Assembly (NCBI GenBank): GCA_012861695.1
Contig: JAAOOA010000056.1
Location: 5,120,707-5,184,706, forward strand
DNA: 64,000 bases
Source: Trematomus loennbergii
Taxonomy: Eukaryota > Chordata > Actinopteri > Perciformes > Nototheniidae
Reading direction: 5' to 3'
Position 1 is the first letter of the stretch. Each line of letters starts with the position of its first letter. Shown here in pieces: positions 24,895-44,000 of this stretch. The notes under the pieces are model-generated. The model saw only the letters and a program-made list of their open reading frames with translations, made no database searches and was not told the origin of the DNA. The position numbers and the translations under genes were made by a program.

Positions 24895-26393
24895 GTTGCC
24901 CTGGTTAAGTTGTTGTGTTACCTACCTGATCAGCTTACTAACTGAAGTGTTTCTCCTCTGAGCTACAGTCTGTCTGCTAAAGATTCCACATTCTATGACC
25001 TCACAAAGCAAGGATTCCGTAGTCCATGGAGAATGTAGAACCATAGAATGGAACACAGAATGTTCCCAGAATGTTCCCCTCTCCAATCCAACACGAGTAG
25101 TTTCCCTGCTTATAGAGTACAGCAATATACGTTTTCTAGCTACCAAGTTAACTTCCTGATTATGAGGCCCACTGAATAGCAGTTTCCTCTGGGAATAAAA
25201 ATACACAGCATATTCAGTGCTACCTTGAACATTTACATCCATCAATGAGCCTTTTAGTTTTTAGCATGTTAGGACCTTCTGTGAATCAGTTACAGACTTG
25301 TGATTTAGGAATCTGGAGCCTTACAATTGGTTTGTAACGGCAATCCGCATTGAAAATAGCTTCAGTGGTATCTATTTATTTAATCCCATATATGCATACA
25401 TCCAGATATTTTCTGGGTATGAAGGTTGAACTGCACACATTTTTGAAAGCCAAAGAGTCAAACATCCATGTGCAACATCATCTCGTTGAGGCCAGTCTTG
25501 GCATTTACAAAACTCATCCACCTTTGTAAAATGAAAATGTTGTTGCTAAATGTATCTTTTATAAAGTGCAATAAAATGGATATGAAGAATACCTCTGCAA
25601 TACATATGGATGTGAAGGGCAAATATAGAGAGACTGTCTTAGATGCTCACATATGTTGCACCATGTACTGTAGGTGGAGAGTGGTGCCAGCTCCGTCCCT
25701 CCCCTGGTCTGTTGTGTACATGCCTTTTAAACAATAACCACAAAGCATAATGAAGATTAAAAAGTAAACATGTAAACATAAGATATACATAAAGTACAAC
25801 GTTTCATTTTCATTTCACATGAGCAAAATGACACGCATCTCTTTCAGTTTTTGGTTATTAATGTACAGTTTATTTCAAACGACGACCAACTTAAAAAACT
25901 GTTGTTATAAACTACAAACATGAGCAGTTTTTTACAATGAAGTTCACATTGTCACTGAAATATGAATAATTTATTCATTTGGAAAATTATAATGTCAACC
26001 AATTTAAAAATCAGTGTCAAAGGTTTAATTAAATATTAATGAATGAATAAAAAGAGTAAGGAAATACCATTGCTGCATATTAAAGTCAATACTTAATTAT
26101 TCCATCGGGACATTCAGGCATGTTCATTGTGTATTTTGTGTCAGTTGGTAACTATTAATAATTTTGGAATTTGGCCTACATTCTTAATTAATTAATAACT
26201 AATTGTGTGTGTTTTTTTCTTATTCATTCCTAAAGTATGTTTGAACATGCTAATGATGTACCCCTCTTTAGCCAATCTTAATTATGTAGGGGTAATAACC
26301 TAACCCTTTATTCCATTTGCATTACATTTTATTACATGTTTTTCTTAATAATTGGTCATTTCGAAGTTGGCAAGAGATTTGTTAATTGTGTTG
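24895..26393. other. intergenic, no gene seen
   Basis: Upstream flank of the minus-strand coiled-coil gene. AT-rich with only short ORFs; no TATA box or other convincing promoter element was identified. Confidence 0.5.
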
Positions 26394-26401
26394 TTTATAT
26401 C

Positions 26402-27307
26402 CAGAGTTGGGTGTAACGCGTTACAAAGTTACAAAGTAACGCGTTACTGTAATAATATTACTTTAGTCGGTAACGGAGTAGTGTAACGCGTTACTTTTAT
26501 AATTCAGTAATCACACTACAGTTACTAACATTGCCCCGACACGCGTTACTTCGTTACTTTTATAAAATCATCATAATCACACTGACAGACAAGAGGGGTT
26601 TCCGCCGCAGGTTTATATGTACGTAATCTGCGCGACTTGCGCGTCCACATCTCCACGTGCAGTGCTGCATAAACATGGCTGAGTCAGCGATAACTTTCGA
26701 GGGGTGGAGGTATGCCCATTATTTTGAGTTCGTCCGAAGAATAGACAGGAATGTGACGGTGAGGTGCAAACTGTGTCCAGGCCAGAAGCTGTTATCCACT
26801 GCTGGAAACACCACGTCAAACCTCAATAAACACCTGCAAAGAACACATGCTAAGGTGAAGCTAATAGCTAAGGACCCCCGAACCCAGAGTGAGGATGTTG
26901 TGAGTCGCGGCCGCCGACTCCGAAGCAGCACAAATTAGAATTTGGAGGACCGGTAACCAAAGCAGAGATGGACAGACTTGTAGCATCCTTCTTAGTAGAG
27001 GTAATGTTGCCATTTGCACAGTGGAATCACCATTGCATCGTTCAGAGATATGCTGCGCAAAATACAGATAGCAGGAGACAGAGGACAGCCATAGTCAGAG
27101 CTATCTGGATCAGTCTTATGCGACAATGGAAACTGAACTAAAGAGAACATTTGAAACTTTAGCAGTCTGCGTGATCTGCCTGTAGGGAGGGGCGGGACGG
27201 CCCTGCGAGTAAAGTAACGAGTAAAGTAACAAAGTAGTGTAATATATTACTTTTTTTTAAAGTAATATGTAATATATTACTTTTTTTTAGTAACGACCCC
27301 ATCTCTG
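26402..27307 (+). mobile_element. internally deleted hAT element with exact 8-bp duplication
   Basis: The element begins CAGAGTTGGGTGTAACG and ends AACGACCCCATCTCTG (terminal inverted repeat CAGAGNTGGG). It is flanked by an identical 8-base sequence TTTATATC at 26394-26401 and 27308-27315. Subterminal regions are dense in GTAACGCGTTAC and AAAGTAA motifs. Inside is a BED-finger ORF but no catalytic transposase region, so it is a deletion derivative. Confidence 0.9.
26675..26938 (+). CDS. BED-type zinc finger ORF of hAT element (truncated transposase)
   Basis: The ATG at 26675 opens an 87-codon ORF starting MAESAITFEGWRYAHYFEF. It contains a BED-finger pattern: CKLCPGQ followed by HLQRTHAK after a short loop, with the conserved aromatic residues upstream. 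It is the N-terminal DNA-binding part of a ZBED/hAT transposase; the catalytic remainder is absent. It ends at a stop after RRLRSSTN. Whether it is translated is unknown. A lone DNA-binding domain could compete with full transposase for the element ends. Confidence 0.65.
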   Translation: MAESAITFEGWRYAHYFEFVRRIDRNVTVRCKLCPGQKLLSTAGNTTSNLNKHLQRTHAKVKLIAKDPRTQSEDVVSRGRRLRSSTN

Positions 27308-27675
27308 TTTATATCCATATACATTTTGGATGCATGTATTCGTTAATTTACACATAAACACTTTCTTCTTGTACCAAAACGAATACTCTTTAGTTGCACA
27401 CAACCTTACGCTCACAAACAATGTAACATGTATATTTTAAAGATGTTGTGTTGTAACTGGGATACATATTGCCTTTTTGTCTCAGTGTACAACTGGTGTT
27501 GTCATAAGATATCTGGATGGAGAAGGAGAATAGCAGTTTATCAGCAGAGTGATTTGTCAAATATAAACGATCTTTGGAGTAGGTCCTCTGTATGTAAACT
27601 CTGATGTAAGCTAAAAGAAACAGTGGCACCTTACAACTGACATCACATCATACTACCATCCTGCCAGTCAGCTGT

Positions 27676-27811
27676 CCAATCACAGGCCAGTGGGAGGACC
27701 AGGGCCGGCGCAGCTGTCCAATAGGCAGATAGCGCGAGCTCTGCTCACCGTGTCGTCGCTCCTGATTTGCGGGCTGAGTTATGGAACAGGCGGGATGTGA
27801 AACCACCCAAT
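27676..27811 (+). promoter_or_regulatory. probable sqle promoter, three CCAAT boxes
   Basis: CCAAT occurs at 27676-27680, 27718-27722 and 27807-27811 in a locally GC-richer stretch, 270-400 bases upstream of the sqle start codon. Mammalian SQLE promoters are driven by SREBP with NF-Y at CCAAT boxes, so this arrangement is suggestive. I see no clear consensus SRE. The transcription start is not determined. Confidence 0.4.
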
Positions 27812-28076
27812 CCGAAGTCGTGCGTGTTTCTCATTATCATAAAATATTCAGCAGCATCCCTCCGTCTGTCTGTCAGCAAGTTACAAAGGTATCTTTTTAT
27901 TTGGGGTTTGCCGACGTTTTTTGTGGGCACCCTGAGAAACAACATGAAGGATTATTATTAATGCATGGGACAATTCTGTCTGCCTAAACAAAACCTGATT
28001 CTCAAACCTGTTTCTCAGGAGTTCTTCCCCCGCCTAATTTTCTTTTACTATACTGCTTTTTTAAAAATCCTTAAAG

Positions 28077-35482
<7,406 letters not shown>

Positions 35483-35516
35483 GCAGCTGTGCGTCCTCAC
35501 ACAGACACCACACTCT

Positions 35517-35904
35517 GGGTGTTTCTCAATCGCGAGTAAAGCTGCTTCAGAGCCACTATTTCAAGCATACTACGTCATCGAGTGCCGCCGAAGTACTGTT
35601 CCAATCTCCAGCATACTTGGAAATCTACCGAGCCCGGCGTACTCCGTTTGGAGAAATATCGAGCTGCACATGAGTAGACTCCGCGGTCTTAAAATCCCAC
35701 AATGCTTTGCGCACGGACCAATTTCCCCAAATCTGTGGCGGAAGATGTAAGGCGGGGCCTCTCATATGACGCACACCTGCACACTTGCTAGCGTGTTCCA
35801 CTCTTTGTTTTCCGAATGCCAGGAAGTATTCTTGACTCGCTTCTGAAGCAAGATGCTCGGCAGACATGTGCTACCAGCAAGCATACTCGCGATTGAGAAA
35901 ACCC
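35517..35904. mobile_element. MITE, tandem pair copy 3, in sqle 3' flank
   Basis: Same family as 5825-6215. It begins GGGTGTTTCTCAATCGCGAG only 34 bases after the sqle stop codon, so it is probably transcribed in the sqle 3' UTR. Its right end has one C less (GAGAAAACCC). Confidence 0.8.
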
Positions 35905-35907
35905 TCA

Positions 35908-36299
35908 GGGTGTTTCTCAATGTCGAGTAAAGCTGCTGCAGAGCCACTATTTCAAGCATACTACGTCATCGAGTGCCGCCGAAGTACTGTTCCAATCTCC
36001 AGCATACTTGGAAATCTACCGAGCCCGGCGTACTCCGTTTGGAGAAATATCGAGGCTGCACATGAGTAGACTCCGCGGTCTTAAAATCCCCACAATGCTT
36101 TGCGCACGGACCAATTTCCCCAAATCTGTGGCGGAAGATGTAAGGCGGGGCCTCTCATATGACGCACACCTGCACACTTGCTAGCCTGTTCCACTCTTTG
36201 TTTTCCAAATGGCAGGAAGTATTCTTGACTCGCTTCTGAAGCAAGATGCTCGGCAGACATGTTCTACCAAGCAAGCATACTCGCGATTGAGAAACACCC
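35908..36299. mobile_element. MITE, tandem pair copy 4
   Basis: Head-to-tail with copy 3, separated by 'tca'. The same 'tca' follows at 36300-36302, so this copy has a clean 3-base duplication. Ends: GGGTGTTTCTCAATGTCGAG and CGCGATTGAGAAACACCC. Confidence 0.8.
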
Positions 36300-36995
36300 T
36301 CAGTCTTCACAGAGATGGCTAACTGTGCTTCTACAATATGCCCTTGCCTTACTGCAGATTTCATCTCCTCAATGTCCTACTTCAATTTGGACATATTGTT
36401 CAACATTGCCTCAGTGTAGTCCTGTTTGTGCCCACCCACAGTTTGCCCTATATGCTGAAAATGACAGTAGTGTGTTATCTCACAGCCTGAATTACACTGA
36501 ATATTTAACACTGGGATTATTCTACAACAGAACCACTATGTTAAACATGGCATCTGAATTGCATATTGATTTTGCGATAGAGCCAGTTTTCCTGCTGAGC
36601 TAATTAGGGCTGCACTATACATGTGAATCCTTGTGTAATAATGATCATTTATAACACAAATACATCATTAATAATCAGAAGCACTTATTATAAAACACGC
36701 TTTCTGAATTATCTTTTTATAGTTAATTCAAAAATCCAGTACATTTTAAGCCCTGTTTTGTTGATGAAAATATCTGTTATATATTTGTTCAAATCACACA
36801 TTCTTACTGTGATAATCACTTCCTGCCTTCCTGATGCTGTTGCTCTTTATATAAAGGACTTTTTGTAACTCATTTTGATTCCCAAACTATGAAATGTGCT
36901 GACAGTGCAGCTGACGAAACCATAATCCCAGAACTCAAAGAATGATCCCGGCACTATTTTAGTCTCGCTGGATGTCAGTGAAGAGCTGACGCAGC
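36300..36995. other. intergenic or sqle 3' UTR, no gene seen
   Basis: AT-rich sequence without coding signal between the MITE pair and the small ORF. It may include the real sqle polyadenylation site, which I could not place. Confidence 0.4.
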
Positions 36996-37175
36996 ATGCC
37001 TGCGGGGAAGTTTGAATTTGACGAGGACCTGGAATGGAAGTCGCTCACATCAGGACCGAGTCAGCGGATGATGCCCAGGAGACGTTCCTCCTGGGCGGAC
37101 AGACTCCTTCAACACCTGCTCTGTGTGTTTACCTGTGCCTGTGTTGGGCTTGATGGGCTGTTAAATAAAACATGA
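36996..37175 (+). CDS. possible 59-codon small protein
   Basis: The ATG has an A at -3. The ORF begins MPAGKFEFDEDLEWKSL, an acidic head, then has a basic stretch (RMMPRRR) and a hydrophobic Cys-containing C-terminal half (LLQHLLCVFTCACVGL) that could be a membrane helix. The stop TGA at 37173-37175 almost coincides with a polyadenylation signal at 37164-37169. The composition is more protein-like than the surroundings, but I recognise no family. It could also be an exon of a longer transcript or a chance ORF. Confidence 0.3.
   Translation: MPAGKFEFDEDLEWKSLTSGPSQRMMPRRRSSWADRLLQHLLCVFTCACVGLDGLLNKT
37164..37169 (+). terminator. polyadenylation signal AATAAA inside the small ORF end
   Basis: AATAAA overlaps the last codons of the 59-codon ORF. 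It could serve that ORF or an extended sqle 3' UTR. Confidence 0.35.
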
Positions 37176-37748
37176 TAGACAACACTCACTTTTTTATAAC
37201 AGAACACTTCTTTGGATAATTTGTGTGATTTCAGTTATTTGGGTTGATGCATTCATTATGATTTGATACTAGTTTGTAATTTAAATTCAGTTCACTACAC
37301 TAAACGTCCACCAGATGGCGCTCAGTCACAGCTGAAGGATTTCTGTGAGCATGACGGTCCTGCTGATATCAGTTGGACTGCTGAACTGTTGAGATTGCAA
37401 GAGTTTCAGAAATAGTTTAGTACTAAACTCATGGTGCAGCTCTTTATTTCTGTGTTTGTTTCATTAAAGCACAATGGAAACACTGCTGCTGAAACATCTT
37501 CAGTGTAGCATTTAACCAGTGATCGAGTAAAGGATACATACATCTTACAAAAGTAGAACGCCTGTGACTTCAGCTGCATTAGACTTCATAAAGACCTCTT
37601 TTGCAACCTGTAGTTTTACCAGATTAATATACTTAGCCCCTCTATAGAAGAGGTGTTTATACTTACGAAGACTAAGTGGTGAACCATGTTGATGAGTTTG
37701 CACGGTTTTATTCTTCAGTAGAATCTGATTATCGTTAGATACACTTAA

Positions 37749-38115
37749 AGGTGGGGTATGTAATTTATTTCAGAAACACTTTTTGTTATATTCCATGGAA
37801 TGCTCTTAACATCCCGATAGCAATGAATATCTTAAATGCTTTGACAATAAATGCATAAAAAAATGTAATCTGTGGAAGCCGTGGCGCTGTAAAAAGCACG
37901 ACCAATCATTTTAGCCGGTGCGGCTAAAATAACTGGATGGCCTACCTGCCTGTCAGCCTTCCATCTGTGCACAAACTTATCTCGTGCCCTCATTGGTCAT
38001 GTGCGCGTTCGTGTGTGTTGGAGGGGCTCTGTAAGGAAGTGGCAGATTTTTTTCCGGTGTATTTTCAAATTCTAGCACACTCGAGCTGGTTTCTCCAAAA
38101 TTACATACCCCACCT
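37749..38115. mobile_element. TTAA-flanked MITE (family B)
   Basis: TTAA at 37745-37748 and 38116-38119. Inverted ends AGGTGGGGTATGTAA and TTACATACCCCACCT. An inverse-oriented relative lies at 63,385-63,760. Between here and 38,758 nothing coding is seen. Confidence 0.85.
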
Positions 38116-38762
38116 TTAACGACCGCAGCAAGGCTTTGTAAGTTTCTGTTATTTAACTGGAGTACATATAGTGGGGTGGTCTTCTGGGTTCAAGAGAGAA
38201 CTGGCCAAAGGTACAGGTTTTATCTCCGACTGCTGAATGTACACTTTAAACCAGGATCAGTGATTGATAAAGCTGACAGCTGAAACAGATCATTTTACAC
38301 ACACATGTTGTAGGATGTATGTAAAATACAAACGTTTAATAGATTTGGATTTAAAAACTGCAGCATGAAAGTAAAACATAACCATAAAATATTTTAATAA
38401 ATGTTTGGCTAGTCAATGTCTGTCTCACATTACATCTCACAACCCATTAGTTTTCTTCTTAAACATGAACCGTTTCACATGAGTGTCATCTTGCTTACAT
38501 TCAAAGCACCTGAGCAGTTTAGTAATGAAAAAGATGTGTAAGCAGTGTATCGGGTGAGAGTGAAATAAAATCCAACCTACAGAGCAGCAGCGGGAAACTC
38601 CTACCAATTCTGAGCAGCTTTAGCAAATATATTGATGTTTTTTTATTTGTTTTGGGGATTGTGTACAAATGTGTTTCCAATGAACACTTAAGAATGTGAA
38701 TACAAAAGAGCACACAACTATCCTTCGAGGAGTTAAGAAGTGTAAAAAAGCAGATATATTAA

Positions 38763-39237
38763 AGGGGACCTATCATGCAAAATGCACTTTTGTACGTCTT
38801 TTATACATGAATATGTGTCCCCGGTGTTCCAGGGAACTCACCAAGTGTCAGAAAACACAACCCTCTCTATTTTCCTCCATTCCCAAATCTCTAAAAAAGG
38901 GGCTGCAACGGATCTGATAAAAACTGATCCAGATTTGAACACTGTCCTGGCGCTACGGCTATTGGGCCAACTCCACCAATCAGGAGGAGACAGCCACGGC
39001 CATTGCCGTTCGAAAGCGCTGGAGACGCTGTAGTACATATGCCAGGCCTGTAGATGGTGCTGTTCTCACTGAATCAGCCCATGCAAATCCAGAGCTAAAA
39101 CATGTCAAATAGAGCAAAATGAGGCATGGCTAAAATGCATGATCTGTTTGGTATTTTGAAAAAAAAAAAGTATAAATATGCCTTATATAGGTATGGTCCT
39201 ACACTATATTATTCAAATATAGCATGATAGGTCCACT
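38763..39237. mobile_element. TTAA-flanked MITE (family A)
   Basis: TTAA at 38759-38762 and 39238-39241. Inverted ends AGGGGACCTATCATGC and GCATGATAGGTCCACT. It matches the interrupted copy at 741-2585 in inverse orientation. Long ORFs inside are by-products of the repeat. Confidence 0.85.
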
Positions 39238-39299
39238 TTAAACTAAAAAAAGAAACATCACAGATTCAGTCGTATCCCAGGTTACAACAATTAATTCAG

Positions 39300-41002
39300 C
39301 TTTATTGTTATTTATACATCACTGATACATTGTAATCTGGTGAAATAATCGGAATAATTATCCATTTTATTCTTTGTGACTCCACAAGGACACAAATACT
39401 GGTGTGGAAGACCAGGAAGGGGGGAGAAGGCTCCTCGGCGGAGGGATACGTCCTGTACACACCCCCCTCACCCTGCCTGCATACCTACCTCCACCCACCG
39501 ACCTGACAGCCAACAGCAGAGAACCAACCTTCCACCCCCCCTTCCTGCCTCAGAGTAATCCTCCTCATTAGACACACAGAGCGTTAGGGCATACCCTTAT
39601 TGATATTGGTAGCAGCAAGCTTCTACTAACAGTTAACATCTTAATGATCTAAACAAAAAAAGTACTGTACAGCTACTGCTAAGAGAATATAGGAACCTGG
39701 CCTGACGCTTTACACCTGATTAAAGTGCTAGAAGCAACCCACCAATCCACACTTTATTATATATATATATATGTATATAGCATTATGTATTTATATATAT
39801 ATATATAAATATATATATATATAGGAACAAAACTACTATTTGAACATTAATTTACAGGGTAATATACATAATATTGTAACAGCTGAAATATCAGCACAAG
39901 TAGATCACTGTACACTTAACAGCAAAATATATATGATTATAAATCCCTATATAATCATATATACCAATATATAATTGTCATATATGCATGTAAAACAGTT
40001 AACCACGTTCGCAGGCTTTTCAAATGACCCCCCCCCCCCCCGGAAAAGAGATCGTGTATCAAGACGTCAAATCTCTACAGGTTTCTCTCGTGAAAGAGCG
40101 ACGGGCCGCGGCTAAAGTGCCGCGCCTCCCCCCCCCACCCCGCGGGTACTTGAGGTCACAGGACAGTTATTTTGCATATTCCACAAATCTATTGCAATAC
40201 GTTACCGTCTACGAACAGTACAGCCGTTAGCTGGACTCACACGTACACCCACTGAACAGAACAGCACAACGAGGGGTGATCTGAGTATAGCTATGTGCTT
40301 CAGATGGTGTGCGATGACAGTGAACGACAGGAGGACTACAATACACAATACTCTATAGTTGAGCCTCAGAAGACAACCCAAAACTGTACTGGAAAAAAGA
40401 CTAACACCCCCCCCTTACACAGCAAATCCTCTCTGAGCTAAGTGTCATCATATCCTGCTGCTGATGAGTTTTAATTTTTTATTTAAATGCGACACCACCA
40501 TCACCAGGAGTAATGGAATGTGTTCAGCTTCTGTCTGCCTACCTGGGTCTCTCTCCGTGGAGACAGCACAGTGAGTAACATCCTACTGACAAAAGTTCTA
40601 GGGGTGGGGGGTGGGTCAGGGGGCTCCTTGAGGTTCTGTGACGGACACACGATCTGGAGTAGGGCGGTCCTTTTCCCGGTCCAAACGCCAACACCTTCAG
40701 GTGGAGAGGAGTTCTAATGCTCCTAAAGGCTCTCTCCTCTCCCTCACTCACACACTCCCCCTACTCTGCAAAGACGCCGCACAAGGCTGTAACAAGATAC
40801 ACACAAAGGTCATTTTTCACAAAGAAAAAGAAGCTCCGTAATAACTGCAGTAGTAACGCACAACAAGCATCTGGCAGCTGGCCTCCTGCGGAGCCCGGTG
40901 ATGTGCAGTCAGGTTGGGGGCCATTGTTCTAAAGGAGGAGGGGCTCCTCGCTTTGCCCTGTTGCAGGACTTGTTTTTTTTCTCCCTGTGGTGCACTGTTG
41001 AG
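39300..41002 (-). other. oxr1: probable oxr1 3' UTR
   Basis: The 1.7 kb downstream of the oxr1 stop holds no convincing ORF. It contains AT dinucleotide tracts near 39,760-39,825 and short C runs, and a minus-strand AATAAA-like end near 39,300. The 3' UTR extent is inferred, not shown. Confidence 0.4.
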
Positions 41003-44000
41003 TTATTCAAAAGCCCAGATCTCTATGTCCTGAACATAGAAATCCTCCTTCTTCGACAGCATGGGGTTCCCAAATGTTTTACAGGAGTGGCTCCTGCCGT
41101 GGTACAGGTCTCCGTCCAGCCACAGGCCGAACTCCCCGCTGGGGAGAGAGACAGGGCTTAGCTGGAGGTCATCATCCAGGAGGCTACAGTCTTTAAGGCA
41201 TATTTCATGACAAATACACGCTTTTATGCAATGAAAATCATTTTCATACACACTAAGAGGGAGGTGAGAAAAATAATAATCTGGTGATTTATTATAAGTG
41301 TGATCTAAATAGTGTTTTCTCCTGTGTTAAGCAGATGAAAAAACTGATTTTGCCACTTAACATTTATCCATGTGTTTGTTATTGTAATACTCGTTACGGC
41401 CACAATAGGCTGAAGTGCACCATTACCATGGTCTAAATACTAAAAGCACTCATTTTTGTATTTGAGTCAAGTTCCTCCCATGCACTCTAAACACAGTGAC
41501 AGCATGTTAGCAGGTTACACCACATCAGCTCCAGTCTCACCTGTTTCCAGACAAAAAGATAGGAAAAAAGGAAGCTGGTATTTCTTTCCAGCAGTTCTTA
41601 AATGATGTGTTATTCTCAATGATCTACCTCTTCATTATCATTATTTCATTCGGGGGAATAACTTTGAACTATATTGTATTATTAGATTCTATTAAAAACA
41701 GATTTAGTTCAGACTGAATGATGTGTCTGTAATATTGGACTCACCTTCCTCCACCAAAAGATAAAGAGTCCATATCTCCTTTCATGAAGAACATGTTGTC
41801 TCCTGTCCATTTGAACACCTGTCACACACAATGAGCAACATTAGGAGACATTTCATGACATGTTTACAGCATCTGATCATGTCTGTCCACCCCGATGAGA
41901 GCAGAACACATCGATGTTTACCTCTAAGGCATGGTCTAGTATTAACATCTTGCCTTGCATTATACTTTATACTATAATGCAAGGCAAGATATAAGATGGT
42001 TCATATATTAATACATACCTTTCCTTATTTGAATATCCTATGTCATGTTGGCCTACAATTCAGTGTTTAGTGTCTGTAAACATCTGATCCAAATTAGGTG
42101 ACATTCTGATCATTATTTGCAGAGATACATTCGATAATGCAGACACTGTCCTTTTAAGAGAAGTCTACATTTTCTATCTTTTTGGTTATGGGGAAGATCC
42201 AGACAATCATTTCATTGTCATAGATGACGGGATTAAAGCCCCTTAATGTAAACCTGTTATGCTAATATAGCATTTTTTAATTCCTCCACCCTGAAAGCAT
42301 TCCAGTGTAAATGCTGTCAGAGCATAACCAAGAATGCAAGTTACATAACGCTACATGCCTCTGAAATTGGAAGCTTTAAAGAACCGTTCAAAGAACACTT
42401 TCAAATGTATAAAGATATACAGACACATATTTATCACCGCGTGGGTTGGGAGTAGAAGAAGAGCTTATTCACCGTGTAACCTTGAGTCTATCCTGGCATA
42501 GTATTGCACACACTATACATGTTATCTGGGTTAAGTCTGCAATAAGTATTAACTCTTTGCCTAAAACAGTCTTTTCAAACTTGTTTCCAGTTCCACACAA
42601 CATTATTGTGTTGGAAGTATCCAAGTGTTTTTGGCCCGTTACACAAAAAACAATATTTTGAATGCAATACAAGTACATTTTTGTTGCGGATAAGGCAGAT
42701 TACACAATGTTCACATTTACAGTTTGCATGGTAAACCTCTTAGCATATTGTTTATCCACACAAAGAGCAGATACAAAGTGACACTACACCGTGGTAATGT
42801 TTGTAACCACATGATGATCACCTCAAATATTCACTCTCTTTTAGCAAATGTTCTTACCTGCGGGAAAGTGCCATCATAAAGGACACTGTACATTTTTGAA
42901 TTCCTACAGAAAGTGAAGGTAGTGTACCTCAAACTCTGGATTGAAGGTGAAGAGGAAGGTCTCCCCGGTGCCATAGAAGCCATCGCTGACTTTAAAGGGC
43001 TCAGACGCCAACGCACCAAACACCTGGAGGAACAAATCACAAAGAATGCAATAACACAACAATGAACAACTGAAGGGTCCATCTTTTGAAATTGTTTCCA
43101 ATGAGGAGAGAGCATATTTCATCGCTTCGAGAAGAAGCACTGCATCCTGCATTTTTTTTTTTTAGCGCTACAATGTTTACAAGTGTTTCGACTTGACAAT
43201 ATCATATTAAGAAAGTCACCCGGGTGCCGTCACTGTAGGATCAAAGGAGATGCTTGTTTGCTCTGTCTTTCATAAGGAAACTACCAGAATAAAGACCAAA
43301 AAGGTCATTTGTTGGATTAGATTGGCCGGGCCAACCCTGGATGATGCTGCCGGTGAGTGTTGTGATTTTTTTTAGCCATAACGTCCTCGCTCTAGCGCCA
43401 ACTGTCTGAGAGGTGAAGCTCATCCATTCAAAGCGTGAGAGCAAGCATCCTCCAGTTTGTGTTTATGGTGGAAAAACAAATGTACTTAGTTACTTCCCCC
43501 CCTCTGCTTGGGAGGAGGCACCGCCCAGCTCCCATCTGCGGGAACACGACGCTCTGTGTACACTGGGCCTAACTCAGCTCCTACATTTCCCTGTGTTCCC
43601 CTGCTGGGTTGTATCTGCAGCTCACCTGGCCGTCGCTGTCCTTAATCACCATGAGCACGGGGGTGTCCTGGCCCTGCATGGCTCTGTACAGAGACTTGAT
43701 GCTCATGCCATGCTTTGATGTGCCAAAGGCCAGCGTCCATGGGTACCCAATGGTCCGTGGTGGGAGATTCCTGGCGAGCTGTGTAGGGAGGGGGGGGGGG
43801 GGGGGGGTATAATAAAGATAAAGGAAGCAGAGAAAAGAGAGAAAGGAAATGAAACACGGAAAGGCCACAGCCACCAATGCTCAATTACATCTGCAGTGAC
43901 CTTTTAACACCGTGTGGCGTTTAGAGAAGAGTAACAGGGCTCCGAACACAGCGCGTCTCAGGAGAGAGGCCAGCTCTCCCTGCTGCTGCCTGACTGAAGG

